Source: Pezizomycotina sp. ARF18 (lineage: Eukaryota; Ascomycota). Taken from it: a stretch of DNA of 36,576 nt. Of this stretch, positions 1-11,149 are shown in pieces. Location of the stretch: assembly GCA_002224055.1 (NCBI GenBank), contig AZLU01000319.1, forward strand, positions 1 to 36,576. The letters are read 5' to 3'. The notes below the pieces were generated by a model. That model searched no databases. It saw nothing but the letters and a program-made list of their open reading frames with translations, and had not been told where the DNA came from. Position numbers and translations under genes: made by a program. The first letter of the stretch is position 1, and every line of letters starts with the position of its first letter.

Positions 1-1325
1 ACTATATATGACGCCCTACTTATTATAGTTAATAATAATTAGTTATTAAAAAGTAAATAAGCTTTTAGTAATAAATACTATATAAGATCTTAATAAAGTA
101 TAATAGTTCTTAAATATATAAATTTAATGTTATTAATAAAAAAATAATTATTTATATTAATTAAATATTATATTTACTACTCTTAATTAATTTAGTATAA
201 ACGGTTCGATCTTATATTAATTAATACGACGGTATACTATTTATTATTAATAATAATAAAATATAGACTTAAAGGTAGCCTCTATTCTATTAACTATTAG
301 ATATATATAATATTTATAATAGCTACGAGACTAAATTATATATATTATAACGCGTTTTTTAAATTTACTATTTATTAATAACTATATACGCTCTTATATT
401 AAAAATATATTACGTTATCTACTATGGTATATTACGCTTAGATAAATTATTACCGCTTAACGATTAAGACCTTTAATGGTTATAACGATATAGATCTCGT
501 TATAAACCTAGTAACCTATAAATTAGTAAAAGTATATACTTTATATTTTAAAAACCGATAAATAACGTTAATAGTCTATGAGCTAGCGCTTAAAATAAAA
601 ATCGATTATTACGGTATTAACGATAAAATCTAAGTATATTACCGCGAGAGAGACTATAAAAAAAGCTATTTTTTTCGCGCGTTAATTAGCGTATTAACCG
701 TTACTTATTCTTATTAATAATATATATCGATAATTATAGCTATATATACTATAATATATAAAAAATTATAATTAAGCTAATATATATCGATATAAAATTT
801 ACTTTATTTACTTTTATTAATTAAAAGCTACTATTAATAGAAAATGGTAGCGTGTCTTCTATGCCTTCAGGCGCCTTCTAGAAGCTATGAAGGGCCCGAA
901 GCTAAACGGAAACTCGATATTTACGGAACTAAAAAAATATAAATATATTTTTTAAAAGATATAATAATCTTTAAAGACACTAAAATCCTTAAATCTTCCT
1001 AGAAGTATAAAGTAATAGTATTTAAATCTATAAATTAACGTAGATTCTACATAAAAAATTAAACTAGGTTTTTATATTTATAAGTCACCTCTTATTTTTT
1101 ATAAATTATTAAAAAAACTACTATTTTACTATATAATATATATAGAAATCTAAGAGTTAACTTAAAGTAATAAAGACCTAGGTAAATTTATCGCTAATAT
1201 ACGTAAACTTTTAAAAGAACTAAGTTTTATACTTCTTTATTTTAGCGCTACTTAAATCGTCTTCTACGAGCCGTTAATAATAGTATATAGAAGGAGAATA
1301 GAAAGATATTAGACCTAATAGGAGA

Positions 1326-1680
1326 TATTAGTATTTATAAGAACGTTATAGGATTAATATAGCGTAGGAAATATATCTTTTCAATATTAACGTTAGATAA
1401 AGGAAATAGTATTACTAAAAAATATATTAGTTATTATAAGGACGCTATAGGGCTTTAATATAACGGTGAGGATTATACCTTTTTAATATTAATATTAGAT
1501 AAAAATATTAGTATTAAGAATATATTATATTATAAGGACGTAAGGCTTTAATATAGTAGTAGGAGGATATACCTTTTTAATATTAACGTAGATAAAGGAT
1601 ATTAGTATTGTTAGAGATATATTAGTATTATAAAAACGCTGTAGAGCTTAATATAGCGGTAGGAATATTTCTAGGTTAAT
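1326..1680. repeat. Imperfect tandem repeat, about 98-bp period, four copies
   Basis: The phrase ttataag(g/a)acg recurs at about 1335, 1433, 1530 and 1628, each time followed by a version of ctataggg-ctttaatatagcggt, then atacctttttaatattaacg and tagataaagg. Spacing is 97-98 bases. In one frame of the second copy the unit reads, with stops, like a 33-residue ankyrin repeat degraded by C-to-T change (EDYTFLILILDKNISIKN resembles the ankyrin core ending LLL-x-KGADVNAKN). The repeat is seen directly; ankyrin origin is inference. Confidence 0.7.
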
Positions 1681-2069
1681 AGAACTAATAGAATAATAGA
1701 ACTTAGTAGATTAGGAGAAATTATATAGCGGCGCCGGTATTATATTATAATTATAATTAGGGAGGGGCAGTAGAAAAATCCTATAGAAAAAGGGAAATTA
1801 TATAGGGACGTATTATTTAATACTTTTTTGTGTCGTTCTTTTAATAAGATCTAGTATTACTTCTCTATATAATTATATAAAAAATACTAGATCTTCTTTA
1901 TAAAAATTATAAAGTATTAAACGATTATAATTTAATAAAAAATATATTAAAAATTATAAAAAATTATAAAAAATTATAAATTAATAAATAAAATAAAAAT
2001 AAATTAATCGTTTATAGCTAAAAAAGATTTAAACCTTTAAGAAATTAATTATTTAATATTACTTAAAGA

Positions 2070-2123
2070 AGAGTTAACTCTCTAATTTACTATATATTAT
2101 ATAGTAAATTAGAGGTTAGCTCT
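2070..2123. repeat. Near-perfect inverted repeat (palindrome)
   Basis: Left arm agagttaac-tctctaatttac-tatata pairs with the right arm ttatat-agtaaattagag-gttagctct. There are about 27 bases per arm with two or three mismatches and almost no loop. It could be the fused ends of a small inverted-repeat element or a chance product of AT-rich decay. Confidence 0.6.
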
Positions 2124-4149
2124 TAAGAAAGTAAATTTTAAAAATAAATAGTCTTTAAAGGCGTATTTTTATTTTTTAGCGTAGGAAGAGAGAAATTTTT
2201 ATTTTTATCTCTAAAGATATAGAAGAGGAAAATTGTTAGTTGCTTCTAGAAATATTGGGCGAAAAAAAAAAACCTATTACTGTTGATCGATTATATACGT
2301 CGCCTTAAAGAAAAATATTACTAAATTTTTACTAAAATACACTATATTTTAATTAGTTATTTACGTATTAAGTTAATTAATTCTCGCTAATATCTAACGA
2401 TAATACTTTTTTTTACTAATATACTTTTCTAAGAGTTTTTATATATAAAGGTGTTAAAAATTATTATAATTAATAACGATATACGATAATAATATATAAT
2501 TTTAACTCGCTCTTTAGTTTTATATATTTAATGATTAATAATATTATTTGATAAATTAGATATTAAAAATTAAAATATAAGATATAACGGTAATAATAGT
2601 AATAAAGTATATAAATAAAAATAACGATAAAACGATATAAAAGTTTAATTAAAATAAACGTACGATATAAGCGATAAAAGAATCGATTATTCTTAAGTAT
2701 ATATTATACGTAAAAAACGCGTACGAGTAGAAAAAGAAATTAATTAATATTTTTAAATAATTAAATAAAAATAATAAAAAATTATAGAAAAAAGATACTA
2801 GAACTATTATATAATATTAATAACTTATATTATAATATTATCGATAATATATATAATAACTAAATAAAAAAAATAAAATTATTATTATATTCTTAGGATC
2901 TTACGATATTATACCTATATTTTAAGAATACTCTTTTATTAAAGAATTCTCTAGCTCGCTATAATATTATATTATTATTTTATCTAATAGTAAATCTATA
3001 TCGCGCTTTTAAGATTTTATCGATTTATACTATATTAATCGCGTTAACGATATAGAACGATATAAAAAAAGATACCTCTATAAAGTTTTATCTATTAAAT
3101 ATAGTTATTATACTTATTATACGTAAAAGTTTTTATTTTATAAACGGTATTATCCTACAAAAAAAATATATTTATATCGTTTAACTAATCTCTACTTTTA
3201 TAATACGTTATATAGTAATTAGCTCTATAGCTAATAATAAAGATAAATACGCCCTTTTTATAATATAAATTAATATAATTAACTATAAAAGTTAATATTA
3301 AAATAATATAAAATATAATTAAATAGAGTAGATAATAACTTACTTATACTAAATAAGCTTTAAGCTTTTATTATAATATCTAGACCTTATAAAATAAAGA
3401 GTATACCTTTATAAAGCTTAATTAATAATATTTTATTATTATTATTATAATAGTTAGAATATTATAATAATTAAAGAAGAGATTATAAAATATAATCTAT
3501 AATTATAATACTTAGAGTTATTTATATTATTATTAGACACTTATCATATAATCTTCTACTAATAATATCTCTTTATTATTAGTATTAGTTAGTTCTTTCT
3601 TTTTACTACTATCGTCCTTTTCTTCTTCTTCTTCTATAGCCTAGCCTAACGCCTCTTCTTACGCCTATCGTTACCATATCTATAAGATCCCGCGCACGCT
3701 TAGTAGTCTTTCTTAGAAAGTATTATTTAATATAATCGATAAGTAAAAATAAAAATATAAAATAATTAATAATAATATACGATAACTAGAAAATATAGAC
3801 GGGAAGATATAATTAAGAAAAAAAAAAGAACGAAGCTATAGGATATAAAAGACCTTTTCTTTATACTATAATCGTTTACTAGTATCGATAGTTCTTTATT
3901 TACTATTTTCTAAGCTATTACTTATATATCTATAAAATTATCATAATTTATATTTCTTTATTCCGTTTTACTGCGTATACGCGTCGATAAACGCGTCTTT
4001 ATCGACGCGCGCTTACGATTATAATATTAATAATACTACGCTTAAGTAGAAGTATAGAAATACTACTACCATAGATTATATATATACCTTATTATACATA
4101 AATAGGGGAGCTTTCCTCCTATCCTTATCTATTAATCAACACAATAATC

Positions 4150-6700
4150 GATCCCTCTCCACGGTGCTCCAACAGAAGTAACTGATATTAATACTGCTAA
4201 TGAAAAATACGGTGGTTTTATCGCTTTATCCCATGTATGGTCAGACGGCTTAGGAAACCTTGAGGGAAACAAGCTGCTCACATGTCAAATCATGTATATT
4301 TCTGAATCGACTGGGAGTGTAAGGTTGATGAAATATCAAGAGCGCAAGGAGGGGAACAGTATTCAGCTTGGAAATGCGGTCTAGAGCTGGATAACTCAAG
4401 TCAAGCCTCATCGTCAATATGCTTCTAGATGGACACTCTCTATAAACCACGGAAAGATCTGCATTACAGGAAATTAGGCATGGAGGAATCGATGAGGTCT
4501 TCAGAAAAAGTATCGCCTGCCTAAGCTGTGCCAGCCCGAACACTCGATAGTATATTGGAGGTACTAGTTCTAACGGGATTCCCATATAGCTTATAGGGTA
4601 TTGGTCCCGGATAGTGTGAGGAATTTTCACGATTTATTTCTTCTTTTATACTAGAGTTAGTGCTTATGCGTACATATGCACGCGCATACATTCTTTTCTT
4701 TCTTTTCTTTCTTTCTTTCTCTAAGAAATCCTATGTCTCTGCGCGGTACTGTTATGTTGGTATATGCACTACAAGCGTACGGATTTCTATTATTATTCTA
4801 GTCTAGTTTGCGCGTCTATCTTTTACTTTACATATAGAAAAAGGTATATGGAGAAACAGGATTAGTATGGAACTTACTATTATAAATAGTATCGTTCTTA
4901 GACTCTTCTTCTCTCCAAGCATATACCGAAGAATACCGAAGACAGACAGACCGACATCAAGTACAATAAGCAGACAATTAGTTATAACTTATTCTTTAAT
5001 AAACATACAAACGTTCTCTAAACACAGTATTTCTTACAATGTGGAATTACTTAGGCTTTAAGTGAGTAGTAAAGGCTTCTGCTTGTCTTTTTAACAGTCT
5101 TTTTCTTATTAAATAGTACGAAGAGTACTAATCCTCTTTATACCTTTCTGATATTTCTTAATAAATAAACTTATAATCATTCCATCTCTTTGATGCCCTA
5201 GTAATACAAAATAGGCTAGGAAACACGAAATTAGCTATCTTACAATAGGAGCCTAAACGAGTACAATGGTCCATTGCTGGTTTAGAAACAGTCGTTTGGC
5301 GAAGACTATCAACCTGGAACCGTCGTCTCTTGGACTTTGCAAGAGGCTGTCAGTTCTGGCAACGATTCCAAAATATGGATCCGGTTCGGCAAGTTGATGA
5401 GTCGGTATACCGACGTCGCGTTAGGAACTTAACATTATGAAAGAGAACTTTGTCATGGAGTGAGGTCAATCGCTCTGCGAACAAGTCTTTCAGCTTGCAG
5501 CGGGCCTGGATATGAACCCGGATATATCTCATCATATAGTCCGACAGATGCTCCCAGGAATAATGAACGCAAAAAAGAATCCTTCGGCCTACCGGCGCCA
5601 TCCAAAGCTCGACTCGCCGCGCCCGTAGTCCAGGGAATAAATACCTTCGATCCCGCTAATTACGCAGAGTATGCGCCAGACGATATTGTCGTCGTGCAGA
5701 GTGCCCACACCCAAAATGACGGTCGTGTATATAAAGGGGACCTTCTCCCACCTAGCTAGTTCTTAGTTTAGCAGGAGATTCATTCCATTTTTCATCCATG
5801 ATAGTGGTAGTTGCTTTTCATAGCGACTGCATCACACTACGACAATATACTATTTACACCTCAAGCCCTCAATCTCTTATGGAAAGTGGTAGCGCATAGA
5901 ACGGCTTCTAAGGATTGAAGACACCGTAGTGATAGTTTCGCTTTGCTTGGCCTGCCAGTTGCACCAATATTAGAGCACAAGGTGGAGACTCTTCGATGTC
6001 TGTTAACGTCGATCGAGACGTTTTATTTCGAGTCGTTGACGCCTAAGCTCAAGCAACCGAGCTGGTGGTGGGCTCCAGGATGTTTTTGGACAATTCAGCT
6101 GGGGTTATGGTCAAAGGGAATATGACAAAACCTATCGCCCAGGCTATATCACTGACAAAGGCCTCCTAACGACTTGCGACGGCGTCTTGTTCCCCACAAT
6201 TGGTTCCGGCGGAAGCTGAGTTTAATATTCAAATTCAAGACCCGGTGATCCAAGCAGACGCGAAATCTCGAACATTTGGAATCGGAGCGTATAAAGAAAA
6301 TCCAGAGTTAGAGGTGCCTAAAAACGAGTGGAAGCAGTTCTGTCCAGGAGCGGTAATTGCCGCCTGAGTGTTCTAATTCCTGCTCACTCTCTTATGCAGA
6401 AACTGCTTCGCTCAAATGAGCTCTTGTACGGGATTGCTGGTGATTCATTTCTACCTGGCCTGGACGATAGAAGGGGAGTCATCGTCGCTGTAACGCAGGC
6501 GGAGAAAGCGATATTTCATTGCGTGTATGCATATAAAGTGAATGTCCATCACTTTTCGACGACGAGGACGCTTTCATACATCAGGTCGTCATACCTGCTA
6601 GTAGTGCAAATATAATGGATGAAAATATCGGGCAGCACTATCCAAGCGTAAATTACTACGATACTGGCTTCTCCGAGTATCTGGTCCCTACTTCAACGGC
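4150..6700 (+). pseudogene. HET-domain (heterokaryon incompatibility) gene relic
   Basis: HET proteins mediate non-self recognition and cell death after fusion in filamentous ascomycetes. Four family signatures lie in order on the plus strand. (1) At 4208-4300, YGGFIALSHVWSDGLGN followed by a KLLTCQ stretch, the classic first HET block. (2) At 5309-5348, STWNRRL then WTLQEA, one base out of frame with each other (extra T at 5330). (3) At 6063-6089, WWAPGCF, matching the RWAPRSF block. (4) At 6133-6219, a C-terminal TDKGLL-x10-LF segment ending in TGA. The frame changes several times and stops occur in each frame, so no full protein can be made. The usual N-terminal part would lie upstream of 4150, inside the AT-rich block. 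4630-5230 shows no HET similarity I can see and may be an insertion. Family call firm; exact limits uncertain. Confidence 0.8.
4691..4722 (+). repeat. CT-rich microsatellite (TTTC)n
   Basis: Run of ttctttc units inside the HET relic spacer. Confidence 0.8.
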
Positions 6701-7086
6701 CGTGCCTATAGGGAAGCAGGTACAGAAGGACTGGTGTATGGGCTGAATGCTCCCAGCACCTTTTATTAAAAGATTCTCTGGGAAAAGGTCGTTTTCCAAT
6801 ACCATGAGCGTCAACTTGAACATTTCATGTTTCGATGCGGGGTTAGTTGAATAGCATACTAAATGTTCTCTGAAAATTGTGTATTGGATGAATTTGCTAC
6901 ACTTTCAAAACAAACTAGATGTGCACGGAAGCTCGCAACACATTGGAGCTATGTAATTCATTTTTGCAGTTACTACAACACGAGACGTCATCCAAGACGA
7001 CATAGCGAGATAGACCCCCGCTATGTTTCTGTTTCAAACAGCGTCGTCTATACCGTAGCCCGCTACAACCTGAGAAAGGCAATATT
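6700..7086. other. Intergenic, HET 3' end to P1 3' end (tail-to-tail)
   Basis: Between the last HET-like segment and the end of P1. A 99-residue open frame (6863-7162, plus) overlaps the P1 tail and has no features supporting it. No terminator-like signal stands out. Confidence 0.4.
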
Positions 7087-9600
7087 TCATCCTTTTTTCC
7101 GTTCTAGGGAACATCCAGGCAGGTTGTCGATCTCGTCTTCAGCGTTTTTCCGTACTTTCTAAGTTCTTCGCGTTTGACTTCTAGTTTTCGAGACATCATC
7201 TGAGCCATTCTTTTTAGCGATGGACTGGACGTTCGGTGGCGCACTTTTGAAGATCCTTTACTTGCCCATAGAGCAGGGCAATGGAAGATTCGACGTCCGG
7301 AATGTTTGACGAACCTGCGATACATAAATCGGGATGTCCTATCAGTATATATGTATATGATTTGTTAAGCTACATGGAAGGTCTAGAAGCACAGCGCGCT
7401 CACCTTTCTCACCACTGGAGGGTCATCGTAGTCTACACTGCAATCTTGATCGGTGTGATGGCCGCGGTTTTCGGGTGCTATAGACTCCATATCCATATCG
7501 GAATCGACTTCTTCGTAATGCGGTCTCATCTAGAAAAGTTTCGACAAAATTTAGCCTCAGAAAGAGTACAAGGGTGAGTTGCAAAATATCCAGTAGTTAA
7601 CGCAGCAGGTCGAAGTAAATGGATATGCCGCGTATTCTTTCACCAAGTCTGAAATCGTACTCCTTTTTCTGAGAGGCCTTCAGGCTTGGATTCTTGTACG
7701 ATTAATCTCGGGCATCGTCAGTCGGTATGTCCGCCAGCGATGGCTTTTTTCCGAACAGATCTTCCCAACCATCCGTGTCATTGCGCCCCTTGTGGAGATA
7801 GTTATTGCGATCAAACCCTAGAACGGATTGACGGTAGCCAGGCAGACGAACTGATATAGCCCGTTTTTGAGAAGGCAAGTCACCACAGAACATTCCTCTC
7901 GCGGCCCATTCCAGATATCTCGTGTAAACAATTCGACGAGTTCCTGTGGCGCGAAGATCTTGTAGCTCTAGAAGGAGCAAAATCTTGACGGAAAACCTAT
8001 ATTCTTCGTCGGATAGACGAATGCGGATGTTGCAGTCACGCTCTGATCATTTGGAATTTACAGTTGATGGGTGGGTCTTTTTAGCGGTCGCACTCTCGAA
8101 TGAGTTGTTCCAGGAGGCACACTCTAAATAGACCCACGCAAGCCTTCTAAGGCGCTTCCATTCGCCCTGTGCCGATTTGATCCCTTTATAAATTTTTGCG
8201 GTCTCTTTCTTCATTGTAACTTTCACTTCAGCCTGGTTTATCCGTGATCGCAGTTTTTCTGCCAGAAGCAAAGACGAACTACGCTTTGTTCTCTCTTCCT
8301 CGGCGCTCGCGCATGACCGTTCTGCGAAAGATCTTCCACGTTCAGCGGTTTTCGCTTTTTTTGTCGGGATGGTTGAGATCCTCGTTGACCCCGGGTCCGA
8401 CTGGATTTATATTTCACCGGCAAAAGCCCCGGAAGAGTTGAAATTAGAGGGCTCGTAGTCGTGTTCGCATAAACGAAGGCGATATCTTTATAATTCGCGG
8501 CGAAATAATGAGAGCAAGGTATTCTTCCGACACACTAACGAAAATGTTAACCAAGCTCTCGCAAGGAATGGAGGACACGTCTCCAGGGAGACACAGGAGG
8601 GGTATAGGGTTGAGGTCTTACCTTCGACCTCCGAAGTCTGCATGGAAGACAAGAGGCGATTTTTCTTAACACTTTGGTCGATCTTGGTCCCTGCCTTTAC
8701 CTGGGTTGAATGTTGTGATACGGTCGCGGTCGTGATTCCCGGTCCAGAATTATCGCCGTGATTGCGGTTCACGCCTGGACGTTCGAAATCACCTCTTAGA
8801 TTTAGTATTGGCGTCGTCAGTAAATGGAAACAACGTGAGGCTGACGTGGTTAGATAACTTGCGACACCGTTACGCACCTCGTCGGCTACATTACGATCAA
8901 CATATTGTTTCGCTGTGCCGTCACCGGGCGCTCCCGTCCTTTCTTCCCCTCAGTCCGACATCGATTCGTCATCTTCGTATTCATCACTGAAACTTGCTCT
9001 GTGGGCTCTCCCGCTGAGTGGCATTCTGTCCCCAGAAAGGTTTAGGGTATCATGAGTACTCTCATTCGACTCATCATGACTTATGTCATCGGAGTAACTC
9101 TCTACGAACAGGATGAAGGATCGAGCGATGACCCTATTTTGCTCGTCCATGTCGTGTATCTCAGCGCCGCTCGGATGTCGCAAAAGGCAATGGTTTTTTG
9201 TGCTTGATAGGCTAGAGTAGAAGTGCCAGAGAATGAATGTACTGCTATCGTTTTTGTACGAGAGCTATAGCTAACATTATTGCAGGAGTTTTGATGAGGA
9301 ATCTGATCGAGATAAATTATTTTTGCTTCACCATGACGGCGGCCCTGGTAGTATTGATGAACTTGGACTTTCAGGTTGATGATTCAGTTTGCTTCTGCCA
9401 GCAAGCAACCAAATATCTCCGTTTGCCATTCGAGACCGACCACGGAATTGTCTTACATTGACTGTATTAACCTTAATAAGTTCTACCAAGTTTGACAGTG
9501 AGAAAATATTACGCCTAGCAGCACACGAGAGTTAAGAGCTCGCGCTAATGGCACGGATAGCACTGGAAATCTTTGAAAGAAATTGTAAAATTTTACCTAG
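7087..9600 (-). pseudogene. P1: member of the Zn2Cys6 / APREF / GWED family, frame-broken
   Basis: Read 9600 to 7087. At 9330-9525 an open stretch holds ANGDIWLLAGRSK, matching the N-terminal domain core of the other copies. An acidic Ser/Asp region follows (8950-9183, ending at an in-frame TGA). The zinc cluster is CLPCRLRRSK (8622-8651), an 87-bp intron (8535-8621, gtaaga...ggttaac...ttag), then CVGRIPCSHY; the fifth cysteine reads Tyr. AQGEWKRLRR follows near 8165, then an intron whose acceptor gatcag precedes ERDCNIR-x-LSDEEYRF (from 8042). SYKIFAPQEL lies at 7938-7967 in a shifted frame and TDGWEDLFGKKPSLADIP at 7730-7780. An acidic exon ends VVRK before an 89-bp intron (7315-7403). The tail carries NAEDEIDNLPGCS near 7130 and stops at 7087. 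At least four frame changes. Function unknown; a nuclear DNA-binding role is inferred only from the cluster. Start not fixed. Confidence 0.7.
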
Positions 9601-9762
9601 ACTGATACAAATCTTAGGGAAGTTCAGTTGGATGTTTATTTACCGTGACGGATATTTACGCCTAGCAATCAATTAAAGCCGATGCGGCTACCTGCATCTG
9701 AGTATAAGTTCTAGTGTAAGAGCGAGCCCATGGGCTACAAACATTATACAACGCTAAGCTAG

Positions 9763-10616
9763 CTAAGACAGGCGATGAGCCTCCTGTAGCGATTCAACTC
9801 CATTGCTAGCGATGGCGCTCTCGGGTTCTCTGACCATGCAAACGTGCGTGTATGTTCCAACACCTTCCTCAGCGCCCCACCGCTCTAGATCCGTCGTGAC
9901 CTGCCCACGAATTTCAAATCCAAATCTCTTATATAGCGGCACTCCCGCTGGGCTTCCATCGACATACATAACCAGGTTTCTCTCATCAGCAAATCCTGTA
10001 GCCCAAGCGAGATGCATGGCACCGGCACCACGTCGCTGATGCTGTGGGAGGGTACCCATCATTTTCAGTTCTAAGAGATTACTTATCAGAGAGTGACAGA
10101 AATTGGAAAGGGGTAGTGAGATTATGAGGGCAACAAACGCATTTGAGGTCTTTCCCCTATGAGGCTTTTTCGCACTTCTATCAGCTCGTCGGAGAACTCC
10201 GAGCATAATTCTCGATTGATACCCTCTGGCCAGTCATCATCATCACCGTCGTCGTCGTCGTTTTCTCCGTCCTTTTCTCCTCGCCCTTGTCCGCCTTCGT
10301 ATCTTCCTTCTCTTCAACATATTGTCCACACCCTCTTCGTCTTCCGTTTTTGGTTTCTTTGACTCGTTTACAAATTTAATACCCCACTTAGCGTAGCTGA
10401 TGACTTCAGCCGTTTCCTCGTCTACAACGACCTTGTATAGATCATCCGGGCCGGCGTAGTTCTTGGGCCACCTCTGTATGGCGCCTTCAAGTTTCTTCTC
10501 GATGGTCATATCGGGAAAAAGCCGCTGGTTGAAGGCATCGTCATGGAAGCGCGAATGTAGACGTTGGATACCACCGGACCGTCGGATTCTGCGACGTCTT
10601 GTAGCTTAAGGCCCAT
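9763..10616 (-). pseudogene. GNAT-family N-acetyltransferase, three apparent frameshifts
   Basis: GNAT enzymes move an acetyl group from acetyl-CoA to an amine; the substrate cannot be told here. Read from ATG at 10616: MGLKLQDVAESDG, then AFNQRLFPDMTIEKKLEGAI, the usual N-terminal strand-helix of fungal members, then KVVVDEETAEVISYAKWGIK. An acidic linker leads to WPEGINRELCSEF and ERPQM. A 68-bp intron (10071-10138, GT...AG with ctgataag near its end) follows. The second exon (9763-10070) carries LKMMGTLPQHQRRGAGAMHL, which contains the Q/R-x-x-G-x-G/A acetyl-CoA loop, then YVDGSPAGVPLYKRFGFE, the C-terminal motif. Exon 1 changes frame near 10547, 10318 and 10275; the first and third are at TT/TTT and AAAA runs. 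Repaired length would be about 250 residues, normal for the family. Either a recent pseudogene or a real gene with assembly indels. Confidence 0.85.
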
Positions 10617-10720
10617 GTTGGTATTTTTAGGTAAACGTACGCAGTTAGAATCCTAAGGCGATATGGCTTCAAACAAGCTAAAAACCGGAGCGTAAAAGCG
10701 AATGCGTAGGAATGGAGCAG

Positions 10721-11148
10721 TTAGGCAACTTGGCAAGAGTTTTTTCTCGAGCCTTTATAGACGCGAGCGTCGGCATAGCCAGTGTCGGGATAGAAATTAA
10801 CCTTCCGTGTCCATTTCTTCACGCCGTTTAGCGATTTTCCACCATCCCCATTTGTAAATAATGTATACCACACGCGTGCGCGATCCTCCGTAAAATAATG
10901 CTCGGAGAAGCCCAGATAAGCATTCGCGTCGATAACTAGTTCATTGCCTAGGGAGGCCGAATGATTTTACGACGTGCAGGGCGCAGAAAATAAGCATGGC
11001 GGTTGGTTACTTTGCTACTACCTTCCGGATAAGGTCTCCGAGGTTTTAGACAAGGTGTCGCGGTTGAAATAAAAGCCCTCTCGCGTCGTTCTATGAACAC
11101 GTATGCAGCTGCTTCTTTCCAAGATCGAAAGGCTGAGGACCATACCAC
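10721..11148 (-). pseudogene. Unidentified coding relic upstream of the GNAT gene
   Basis: A 76-residue open stretch on the minus strand (10721-10950) contains NELVIDANAYLGFSEHYF, then WYTLFTNGDGGKSLNG and KKWTRKVNFYPDTGYADARV and a stop. The even mix of aromatic, charged and glycine residues looks like a real small secreted or beta-rich domain rather than chance. The adjoining upstream frame (10948-11148) is also open, but one base out of register. I do not recognise the family, see no signal peptide and cannot fix the start. Confidence 0.4.
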
Positions 11149-11149
11149 C

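Larger units (their letters stand above)
1..4125. mobile_element. AT-rich, RIP-like repeat/transposon relic block
   Basis: Strongly AT-rich DNA with no open frame of useful length. Over long stretches (for example 181-240 and 601-660) the dinucleotides CA and TG are essentially absent while CG is kept (acgcgt, gcgcg) and TA is in large excess. That is the pattern expected when C in CpA is converted to T by repeat-induced point mutation. The block ends abruptly near 4125, where normal base composition and a HET coding relic begin. The original element cannot be named. It holds a 98-bp tandem repeat, a 54-bp palindrome and a short unmutated island at 841-915. Confidence 0.75.

Noticed and set aside
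1326-1680. CRISPR-like regular spacing
   Set aside because: The whole 98-bp unit is repeated rather than a short repeat with unique spacers, and the genome is fungal.
4250-4630. 126-residue open frame on the minus strand
   Set aside because: Lies antisense to the first HET block (ALSHVWSDGLGN) on the plus strand; a shadow frame.
5460-5759. 99-residue plus-strand frame ending GRVYKGDLLPPS, faintly like the VYR-x-D-x-RPP start of heat-labile enterotoxin A-type domains
   Set aside because: Only a few residues agree, it lies within the HET relic, and no further domain motif follows.
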